Positions 6,817 through 13,312 of a stretch of 16,212 nucleotides of DNA are shown here, in pieces. The position numbers and the translations under genes are program-made. The notes under the pieces were generated by a model, which had not been told where the DNA came from, searched no databases, and worked only from the letters and a program-made list of their open reading frames with translations. The DNA is from Nitrospinota bacterium (GTDB lineage: Bacteria; Nitrospinota; Nitrospinia; JACRGO01), in NCBI GenBank assembly GCA_016212295.1, contig JACRGO010000098.1, positions 1 to 16,212 on the forward strand, written 5' to 3'. The first letter of the stretch is position 1. Each line of letters opens with the position of its first letter.

Positions 6817-6828
6817 TTATTACCGAAA

Positions 6829-6954
6829 TTATCCGAAATTTCCTTTTCCCATAGAAGGTCGCATGTTGTCCGCCAGTTTTTTTATATCTTCCGCCGTAGC
6901 TTCACATCTAGTGCCTTCAAATATTTTTTCTGCGATACTTAAGTAATCTTTCAT
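6829..6954 (-). CDS. Small open frame of 41 residues, possibly a gene remnant
   Basis: ATG at 6954, stop TAA at 6829-6831. The product begins MKDYLSIAEKIFEGTRCEAT and continues AEDIKKLADNMRPSMGKGNFG. Its composition is protein-like, with two amphipathic helical segments. No Shine-Dalgarno precedes the ATG. The frame stays open for 16 more codons upstream (reading LRCLNRRADSHVPH), which suggests the tail of a longer decayed gene. Family unknown. Confidence 0.35.
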   Translation of the reverse strand: MKDYLSIAEKIFEGTRCEATAEDIKKLADNMRPSMGKGNFG

Positions 6955-7117
6955 ATGTGGTACATGGCTATCAGCGCGTCTATTCAAGCATCTCAGGTCA
7001 TCTTATTTTGTTGACCGCGTAGCCACTGGGTAGTTTTACACACTCTAACTACTGCATATAGTATCTACTTGAGTTAACCCGATACCCCAGATAATACAAA
7101 TATAAGAGATTTTAAAA
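6955..7117. other. Intergenic stretch downstream of rpe
   Basis: An AT-rich sequence between the rpe stop and the small-frame debris. Apart from the 16-codon upstream extension of the neighbouring frame (to 7003), I see no gene, RNA, clear terminator or repeat here. Confidence 0.4.
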
Positions 7118-7765
7118 TTATTTCCCCCTTAATTTTACAATGGTGTCGCCATAGTCCTTGCTGTTAAAAATTTCCGAGCCGGCCACCAGAATATCCGCTC
7201 CGGCCTTGATTATTGAAGCGGCGTTTTCCTTCTTCACCCCGCCGTCGATCTCGATCTCAAGGGGCGAATTCATTGCCCCGGCCATTTCCCTCAATTTCCG
7301 GATTTTGGGCAGAGTGGACTCAATGAAGCTCTGCCCCCCAAACCCCGGATTGACCGACATCAAAAGCACCAAGTCTATCTCTGACAGGATGAATTCCAGT
7401 CCGGCCAGCGAAGTGGCGGGGTTAAGGACCACGCCTGGACGAGCCCCAACGTTTTTTATGAGTTGGACAGTCCGGTGCAGGTGGCGGCACGCCTCAACAT
7501 GCACGGTGATGACGTCCGCCCCGGCCTCCCGGAACTCCTTTATATAGCCATCCGGGTTTTCTATCATCAGGTGGACGTCCAACGGCAGGCCGGTGCATTT
7601 TCTGGCCGCCTTGACCACCAGGGGGCCAATTGTTATATTGGGTACAAAGTGTCCGTCCATTACATCCACATGGATCCAGTCGGCGCCTCCCTCTTCAACG
7701 GCCTTGATTTCCTTGCCAAGCATCGAATAATCAGCGGAGAGGATCGATGGGGCTATCTTTATCAT
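7118..7765 (-). CDS. rpe: Ribulose-phosphate 3-epimerase
   Basis: A 215-residue cytoplasmic TIM-barrel enzyme that interconverts D-ribulose 5-phosphate and D-xylulose 5-phosphate in the pentose phosphate or Calvin pathway. The metal-site residues are all visible: H32 and D34 in HVDVMDG, H65 in DVHLM, and D174 in EIDGG, with D34 and D174 as the acid/base pair. MSVNPGFGGQ (136-145) forms the substrate loop, and GS near the end of the barrel belongs to the phosphate site. The length is normal. GGAGG (7773-7777, minus strand) lies seven bases before the ATG. It is divergent from lysS, with a 155-base shared spacer. Confidence 0.96.
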   Translation of the reverse strand: MIKIAPSILSADYSMLGKEIKAVEEGGADWIHVDVMDGHFVPNITIGPLVVKAARKCTGLPLDVHLMIENPDGYIKEFREAGADVITVHVEACRHLHRTVQLIKNVGARPGVVLNPATSLAGLEFILSEIDLVLLMSVNPGFGGQSFIESTLPKIRKLREMAGAMNSPLEIEIDGGVKKENAASIIKAGADILVAGSEIFNSKDYGDTIVKLRGK

Positions 7766-7855
7766 GAAAAAACCTCCGTTAAGAAAGCATTTGATATTTT
7801 AAAAAATAATTTAACCGCTGCTTGTTTTACAATACGAATCCCATGATATCTAATT

Positions 7856-7861
7856 TATAAT
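7856..7861 (+). promoter_or_regulatory. Possible -10 element for lysS
   Basis: An exact TATAAT occurs 59 bases before the lysS start, in the divergent rpe/lysS spacer. No good -35 lies at 16-18 bases; TTTACA at 7826-7831 is too far. The match is in AT-rich DNA, so confidence is low. Confidence 0.3.
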
Positions 7862-7920
7862 ATCGAAACAAATCCGAAACTAAAAAATAAATTTACCATT
7901 CGTATGCTTAAGGAGAAAAA

Positions 7921-9402
7921 ATGCCGTTTCATAAGGAGTTACTGGAAAAGAGAGAAAACTTAATAAAAAGCGGGATCAACCCATACCCGTATTCCTTCGA
8001 GCAATCCTGCCCCATAAAAAAAATACGCGCGGAGGAGGCTGGTTTCCTTGACAAGCAAGTTTCCATCCCCGGCAGGATTGTGGCGCAAAGAATACAGGGG
8101 AAGGCGTCCTTCGTGGACATCGAGGACTTCGACGACCATATACAGGTTTATTTCAAGAAGGACCATGTGGGTGAGGCAGGCTGGAATATTGTCATGCAAC
8201 TGGACCTTGGGGACATCATCGGGGTCAGGGGAAAGGTGTTCAGGACCAGGACCAATGAATTGACCATTTCAGCGGAAGAGATCCAAATTCTGGCCAAGAC
8301 CACGGTCCAGGTCCCCATCAGCAAAAAGACCGAGGACAAGGTCTTCTACCAGCTCGCTGACCCGGAAATAAAATACCGTGAGAGGTATATTCACTGGATA
8401 ACCGAGCCGCAGGCAAGGCAGAAACTGGTGACGCGGGCCAGGATTATTTCAGAAACCAGAAAATTCATGGAGTCCAACGGCTTTCTGGAGGTCACCACCC
8501 CGACCCTGGAGATGATTTACGGCGGGGCCGAGGCCACGCCATTCGAGACCAACGTCAAGGCCCTGAGCAACCAAAAGGTCTTTCTCCGAATATCGCCGGA
8601 ATTGTCATTGAAGAGGTTCATCGTGGGTGGCTTCCCAAAGGTGTTCACCATCTGCCAGAACTTCCGTAACGAGGGAATAGACCGGAGCCACAATCCCGAA
8701 TTCACCATGATGGAATGGTACGAGGCGTACACGGATTATGAATTCCAGATGAAGCGGTTCGAGGAATTGGTCTTCACCGTGTCGGTTAACACCACCGGCT
8801 CGGGGAAAATAACCTATCAGGGCAGGGAAATCGACCTCACCCCTCCCTGGAGGCGGCTTACCATGGTTGACGCGATAAAGGAGTTCAACGGCATTGAGGT
8901 GGAGTCCATGCCGGAGGAGGAGATCAAGGACTTTGCCAGGAAAAGGGAGATAGATATACAGGAGCCTTTCAACCTGGGGCTGGCGATAGATGAGATATTC
9001 AAGGCCACGTGCGAGGACAAGCTCATACAGCCCACCTTCATCATGGACCATCCGATGGAGACCTCTCCCCTGACCAAGGCGAAGCGTGGAAAGCCGGGCT
9101 TTATCGAGCGGTTCGAGCCCTTCATAGTTGGAATGGAAATGGGGAACGCTTACTCGGAACTGACCGATCCGGTGGAACAGCACGAACGCCTTTGCAGGCA
9201 GAGGCAGGCAGGCCAGTCCCAAAAGGGCGAGTCCGGGCATCCCGTGAATCCCATGGACATGGATTTTGTTAAAGCCATTGGATGCGGAATGCCTCCCACT
9301 GGCGGCGTTGGCCTGGGCATTGACCGTCTGGTGATGCTATTGACCGATTCCCACTCCATTCGAGAGATCATAGCCTTTCCTTTGATGAAACCCAAGCAAT
9401 AA
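7921..9402 (+). CDS. lysS: Lysyl-tRNA synthetase, class II
   Basis: A 493-residue cytoplasmic enzyme that charges tRNA-Lys with lysine using ATP. An N-terminal OB-fold anticodon-binding domain (about 45-135, from SIPGRIVAQRIQGKASFVDI) is followed by the class II catalytic core. Motif 2 is FRNEG (248-252) with HNPEFTMMEWYEAY after it. Motif 3 is GLGIDR (464-469). The lysine pocket segment EMGNAYSELTDP and PPTGGVGLGIDRL are class II LysRS signatures. The full anticodon domain separates it from the shorter GenX/EpmA paralogues. AAGGAG (7910-7915) supports the start. It is a single-gene unit on the plus strand facing the minus-strand UroD-family gene. Confidence 0.97.
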   Translation: MPFHKELLEKRENLIKSGINPYPYSFEQSCPIKKIRAEEAGFLDKQVSIPGRIVAQRIQGKASFVDIEDFDDHIQVYFKKDHVGEAGWNIVMQLDLGDIIGVRGKVFRTRTNELTISAEEIQILAKTTVQVPISKKTEDKVFYQLADPEIKYRERYIHWITEPQARQKLVTRARIISETRKFMESNGFLEVTTPTLEMIYGGAEATPFETNVKALSNQKVFLRISPELSLKRFIVGGFPKVFTICQNFRNEGIDRSHNPEFTMMEWYEAYTDYEFQMKRFEELVFTVSVNTTGSGKITYQGREIDLTPPWRRLTMVDAIKEFNGIEVESMPEEEIKDFARKREIDIQEPFNLGLAIDEIFKATCEDKLIQPTFIMDHPMETSPLTKAKRGKPGFIERFEPFIVGMEMGNAYSELTDPVEQHERLCRQRQAGQSQKGESGHPVNPMDMDFVKAIGCGMPPTGGVGLGIDRLVMLLTDSHSIREIIAFPLMKPKQ

Positions 9403-9428
9403 TTGAAGATATTTAAAATTTTTTTATT

Positions 9429-9447
9429 AACCGCTGAGACGCAGAGG
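9429..9447. repeat. Short dispersed-type intergenic sequence
   Basis: The stretch AACCGCTGAGACGCAGAGG, between the convergent lysS and UroD-family genes, resembles a common intergenic motif seen in many unrelated bacterial genomes. No clear bidirectional terminator is visible in 9403-9516, only a weak AT-only hairpin near 9504-9517. Confidence 0.25.
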
Positions 9448-9516
9448 AAAACTGTTTAATCCATGCATTGCTAATAATTTAATAGTATAGGAATTTCCAT
9501 TCAGATAAAATATTTT

Positions 9517-10494
9517 TTATCGCAGCGCGTTTAAATTCCCGTCCGGGGTCTCCACTGAAACGGTGCAGCCCGCCCCGAGGATGAATTTCAGGCCCTCCGT
9601 CTCCTTCAAAACGCACGCCCTCTCTTGCTTCACGTCCTCCGGCGGGCCGGAGAGTATGCTTCCCCTGTGGGCCATCCCGCCTATCAAGAGTTTATCGGTC
9701 TTGGCCGCAGCCTCCCTTAAGCCGGGGTTGGTTTTGTCCGCTGAGTCCCAATTGAAGCCATGCACCGGATAATCAAGAAAGGAAAAAAGCCTGTTGTTGG
9801 ACTTGCATACGTGAAGGACGTTGAACTCCCCGGCCCTGGCTTCTTCCAGAACCGCCAAATCAAAGGGCCGCGCCACCTCTCCATATTCCGCGTCATTGAT
9901 TAAATCGGCTGTTCCCCAATCCTTGATCGCGAAAAAAATCCCGTCCACCAACCGTTCCTTCAACATGGCGCGCACGTATTTCAAAAAGGTCTCGGTGATG
10001 GCCTCAAGCCCGTTCTTCAGCTTCGGCCAGTGGTACTGGTAATGCGGGATGAGGTCCTTCGGGGACCCAAGGAGATCGGACGCGATGGAAAAGGGATGAA
10101 AGACCGTCTGTATAACGCAAAGGCCATCGCCGAATTCCTTCCTGATCATTCTCAGGGCCTTGAGCTGCCCGGCCAGAGCCTCTTGCGACAAGGACACTGA
10201 TTTCACCTTGAGCCAATCAAGGGGGCCTTGGATGGGGGACCCTATACGCTCCTGGTTTTTCAAGGGGTCCGTGCTCATCTTGTATTTCGCGCCGAAGGTT
10301 TCGGCGTGGTAGCAGGCCCTGGGATTGACCTTCATGAAATCCCAATCGTGCTTTTTTTGAAAGTCGACCATGGCCCTTGCCAGGCCTTCGGGCGTGGTCT
10401 CAAGATCATAAAAATGCCGCCAGACGGATACGGGCGTTCTGTGGGGTTTTTCCCCTTTGACAATATTTAAAATAAATTCCTTTTTGTTTTCCAT
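9517..10494 (-). CDS. Uroporphyrinogen decarboxylase (URO-D) family protein
   Basis: A 325-residue soluble protein with the URO-D fold (PF01208-like). It starts ENKKEFILNIVKGEKPHRTPV, then shows DFMKVNPR (about 52-59). It ends with the family features LIGGMAHRGSILSG and GAGCTVSVETPDGNLNAL. True HemE decarboxylates uroporphyrinogen III in heme synthesis. This protein lacks the HemE N-terminal RQAGR signature with its substrate-binding arginines, so it is more likely a divergent paralogue such as those linked to methyl transfer or demethylation. The substrate is unknown. It is the last gene of the minus-strand cluster, 15 bases after miaA, and the Shine-Dalgarno is weak. Heme-related function is tempting beside the cytochrome operon but is not shown. 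Confidence 0.8.
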   Translation of the reverse strand: MENKKEFILNIVKGEKPHRTPVSVWRHFYDLETTPEGLARAMVDFQKKHDWDFMKVNPRACYHAETFGAKYKMSTDPLKNQERIGSPIQGPLDWLKVKSVSLSQEALAGQLKALRMIRKEFGDGLCVIQTVFHPFSIASDLLGSPKDLIPHYQYHWPKLKNGLEAITETFLKYVRAMLKERLVDGIFFAIKDWGTADLINDAEYGEVARPFDLAVLEEARAGEFNVLHVCKSNNRLFSFLDYPVHGFNWDSADKTNPGLREAAAKTDKLLIGGMAHRGSILSGPPEDVKQERACVLKETEGLKFILGAGCTVSVETPDGNLNALR

Positions 10495-10509
10495 GTAGCG
10501 GCCTATTTT

Positions 10510-11475
10510 TTAACTCGCGCCCATTCGTGTAAATTCGCGGCTATAGTCAACGCAATCCATGATTTTCCTAAGAACGGCTTCCGGCTGGTCTCCGTCCTCA
10601 ATGGAGACCCACCGTGCCCCCTCCATTTTCCTGAACCATGTCAATTGCCGCTTGGCGTAATGCCGGGTCTCCTTCTTTATGGAGTCCACCATTGCCGCAT
10701 AATCATTCCCGCCATCCAGATAGCCGAGGACCTGTTTGTATCCCAATCCCATGAAAGGTTTTAATTCCCTGGAATAACCCCGGTCCAGAAGACTCCGGAC
10801 CTCTTCCACCAGCCCCCTTTCCAGCATGGAATCCACCCGGGCCTCGATCCTGGAGTAAATATATCTCCTTGGAGCGGTTAGAATTATAAGGGAAACCGCG
10901 AACTCCGAGGGTCCTTTGTTCTTACGGTCTTGCTCATGGAATTCGGACAAAGGTTTTCCTGTGGCTTTGAATACCTCCAGCGCCCTTTCGATCCGTACCC
11001 GGTCCCTTGGGCTGATAGCGGCGGCTGAGGCGGGATCAATCTCCGCCAGTTCCCCGTGCAGCTTTTCCACGCCCTTTTGCTTCATTTCCGACCGGAGTTC
11101 ACGCCGAAGCCCTGGACTGGGCGCGGCGGCGCATTCCAGGCCGTGGGTAAGGGACTTTATATAGAGCCCTGTCCCGCCCACCACCACCGGAGTCCTCCCT
11201 TCCCCGTGCAGGCGGCGAATGATTTTGCCCGCGTCCTCCCTGAAAAGGCTTGCGTTGTATTCTTCCACGGGATCGAGGACGTCGATCAGGTGATGGGCGA
11301 CTTTCTTCCTTAACTCCAGGGAAGGTTTGGCGGAACCGATATCGAAATGCCGGTACACCTGCATGGAGTCGGCGGAGATTACCTCGCCGCCCGATCTTTC
11401 CGCAAGGGCGGCCCCGAAGTCGCTTTTTCCTATTCCCGTGGGCCCGGCGAGGATAATCAAAGGCGGAAGGGGCAT
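10510..11475 (-). CDS. miaA: tRNA dimethylallyltransferase
   Basis: A 321-residue cytoplasmic enzyme that transfers a dimethylallyl group to N6 of A37 in tRNAs reading UNN codons. The P-loop GPTGIGKS (11-18), DSMQVYRHFDIGSAKP, GGTGLYIKSL, RVRIERALEV, GLGYKQ and the C-terminal RHYAKRQLTWFRK are all diagnostic of MiaA. The length is normal. The ATG at 11475 has no good Shine-Dalgarno. Translation may depend on coupling to the upstream zinc-ribbon gene, whose stop is 47 bases before. In many bacteria miaA neighbours mutL or hfq; that context is absent here. Confidence 0.96.
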   Translation of the reverse strand: MPLPPLIILAGPTGIGKSDFGAALAERSGGEVISADSMQVYRHFDIGSAKPSLELRKKVAHHLIDVLDPVEEYNASLFREDAGKIIRRLHGEGRTPVVVGGTGLYIKSLTHGLECAAAPSPGLRRELRSEMKQKGVEKLHGELAEIDPASAAAISPRDRVRIERALEVFKATGKPLSEFHEQDRKNKGPSEFAVSLIILTAPRRYIYSRIEARVDSMLERGLVEEVRSLLDRGYSRELKPFMGLGYKQVLGYLDGGNDYAAMVDSIKKETRHYAKRQLTWFRKMEGARWVSIEDGDQPEAVLRKIMDCVDYSREFTRMGAS

Positions 11476-11522
11476 ATATTTTAAGGGCCAAATCCAAAAA
11501 CCTTGGCTATCAAACCGTGGGT

Positions 11523-11825
11523 TTATTCTTCTTCGTCTTCCTCGACTATGAGGGGGGTGCTGTCTCCGATATCGCCTTCCAAATCCTCGGACTCCATTTC
11601 AATCAGAAGGGCTTCCTCAGTGCCGTCCCCTAAATCGATTTTTTCTTCAACATCAACTTGTGGTTTTTCCTCTTCATAGCTCCGGAAGCTCTTCTTTTCT
11701 TTTTTCTTCGGACGCTTGGCCTGGTCCGCCTCACATATAGGGCAAATAGCCTCAGGTTTTCCAAGATCATAAAACTTGGCCGCGCAATTGAAACAAACAT
11801 ATTTGGCGCCGTAATCCTTTCTCAT
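11523..11825 (-). CDS. TIGR02300-like zinc-ribbon acidic protein
   Basis: A protein of about 100 residues with an N-terminal zinc ribbon (CFNC near the start, then [14 protein letters not shown]), a short Lys-rich linker (KRPKKKEKK) and a strongly acidic tail ending EEDEEE. The arrangement AKxxCxxCxxKFYDL...CPxC matches the uncharacterised TIGR02300 family. I chose the ATG at 11825. AAGGAG (11832-11837, minus strand) lies six bases before it but directly abuts the other in-frame ATG at 11831, which would leave no spacer. The product therefore begins [11 protein letters not shown]. It sits between the sigma-54 regulator (35 bases from the farther ATG) and miaA. Function unknown; the four cysteines suggest a metal-bound fold. 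Confidence 0.82.
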   Translation of the reverse strand: MRKDYGAKYVCFNCAAKFYDLGKPEAICPICEADQAKRPKKKEKKSFRSYEEEKPQVDVEEKIDLGDGTEEALLIEMESEDLEGDIGDSTPLIVEEDEEE

Positions 11826-11831
11826 AAACAT

Positions 11832-11837
11832 CTCCTT
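11832..11837 (-). promoter_or_regulatory. Ribosome binding site that decides the start of the zinc-ribbon gene
   Basis: AAGGAG on the minus strand touches the upstream ATG (11831-11829) with no spacer, but leaves six bases before the second in-frame ATG (11825-11823). The second is therefore the likely initiation codon. Confidence 0.7.
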
Positions 11838-11866
11838 TTCATTGATTAATTTTGTGATAGTCCATA

Positions 11867-13303
11867 TTATAACTTTTTTATGCCCAATTCATCCATTTTT
11901 CTCTTCAGGGTGTTTCGATTTATACCCAACCAATCGGCGGCCTTAACCTGGTTCCAGTCGCACCTGTGAAGCAGGGAGGAGATAAGTTTCTTCTCGGTTT
12001 GTCGTATAACGGTTTGGTACAAAGCTCCTTTATTGTCCCTGGACAATAATTCTTCCATTTGTTTTTCGGATGGAAAACCGTCTTCACATTCCCTGGGACC
12101 CTCTGTTTCCAAGGTGGATTCCCTGAGATGGCCGGGAAGATGTTCCGGGAAAATGGTGTCTTGGGAGGAAAGAGCCAGGCATTGTTTGATCGTGTTTTCC
12201 AGTTGGCGGATATTTCCGGGCCATTGGGAGTTGGATAGAATTTGAAGGGCCTCCTGGGAGATCATCTTCGGGCCGCTCCTCATTTCCCCTCCGGATTTTT
12301 GAAGAAAATATTCCACGAGCCGCGGGATGTCCTCTTTTCTTTCCCTAAGGGGGGGCAGCTCCATGTAAATCACGTTGAGCCGATGGTATAGGTCATCGCG
12401 AAACCTCTTCTCCTTGATGGCAGCTTTCAGGTCCTGGTTGGTCGCGGCTATGATCCTTGCGTCCGATCTCAAGGTCTCCTTTCCCCCTATCCGGTGGTAT
12501 TCCTTTTCCTGCAAGACCCGCAGAATTTTCGCCTGCACTCCTATGTCCATATCGCCTATTTCATCCAGAAAAAGGGTCCCTTTCTCAGCCAACTCGAATT
12601 TTCCCTTTTTCAATTCAACAGCGCCGGTAAAGGCCCCTTTTTCGTGTCCGAAGAGCTCACTTTCCAAAAGTTCCTTGGGAATGGCGGCGCAATTGACGGC
12701 GATGAATGGAAAAACCACCCTGGGAGAATTATAGTGCAAGGCCCGCGCTACCAGTTCCTTTCCAGTGCCGCTCTCACCGCGAATCAAAACGGTCAAATCC
12801 GTGGGCGCGGCCTTACCTATTATTTTAAAAATCTCCTGGATTTTCCGGCTTTTCCCGATTATTTCCCCGACTTCAAAACGCTCCTTAAGCTCTCTCTCAT
12901 AGGTCCGCATCTTTCCGCGAAGGTCCGCCTCGTTTCCCGCCCTTTCCACCAGAAGAAAAATCTCTTCCAGGTCAATGGGCTTGGAAAGGTAATCGTAGGC
13001 CCCCCTGCGCATGGCTTCAATGGCGTTCCTCATGGTGTTTTCCGCGGTCATTATCACAACCACAAGGCTCGGATCGATCTTTTTCAGCTTTTCAAGAGTT
13101 TCAAGCCCGGACGATTCCGGCATGATGATATCCATGAAGACCATCAAATATTGGTTTTGAGACACCAAACGAAGGGCCTCTCTTCCGTCTTCCACAAGGT
13201 CGACCTGGTATCCCTTGGACTCCAACGCCCTTTGAAAGACCATTTGAAGGGTCTCGTCGTCTTCAACAACCAGGATTTTCTCTTTCTTTATTTCTTTTTT
13301 CAT
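11867..13303 (-). CDS. Sigma-54-dependent response regulator, NtrC family
   Basis: A 478-residue transcription activator with three domains. The receiver (about 8-125) has acidic residues E14, D15 and D16, phosphoacceptor D58 in FMDIIMP and K108 in SKP, so it should be phosphorylatable. The AAA+ domain (about 147-380) has Walker A GESGTGK (176-182), the sigma-54-contacting GAFTGA loop (223-228) and Walker B LFLDE (244-248). A Fis-type helix-turn-helix closes the protein ([20 protein letters not shown]). It should open sigma-54 promoters when phosphorylated. No histidine kinase is adjacent, so the partner is unknown. It starts nine bases after the PBP1A stop, without a strong Shine-Dalgarno, which suggests translational coupling. 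It cannot be assigned to NtrC proper from sequence alone. Confidence 0.93.
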   Translation of the reverse strand: MKKEIKKEKILVVEDDETLQMVFQRALESKGYQVDLVEDGREALRLVSQNQYLMVFMDIIMPESSGLETLEKLKKIDPSLVVVIMTAENTMRNAIEAMRRGAYDYLSKPIDLEEIFLLVERAGNEADLRGKMRTYERELKERFEVGEIIGKSRKIQEIFKIIGKAAPTDLTVLIRGESGTGKELVARALHYNSPRVVFPFIAVNCAAIPKELLESELFGHEKGAFTGAVELKKGKFELAEKGTLFLDEIGDMDIGVQAKILRVLQEKEYHRIGGKETLRSDARIIAATNQDLKAAIKEKRFRDDLYHRLNVIYMELPPLRERKEDIPRLVEYFLQKSGGEMRSGPKMISQEALQILSNSQWPGNIRQLENTIKQCLALSSQDTIFPEHLPGHLRESTLETEGPRECEDGFPSEKQMEELLSRDNKGALYQTVIRQTEKKLISSLLHRCDWNQVKAADWLGINRNTLKRKMDELGIKKL

Positions 13304-13312
13304 CAGCTATTG

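Noticed and set aside
6250-7117. tRNA or other structured RNA gene in the gene-poor zone
   Set aside because: I found no cloverleaf, conserved T-loop sequence or riboswitch-like core on either strand by eye. A covariance-model search would be decisive.
9517-10494. Naming the URO-D family gene hemE
   Set aside because: The N-terminal HemE signature with its substrate-binding arginines is not seen; only family-level features are present.
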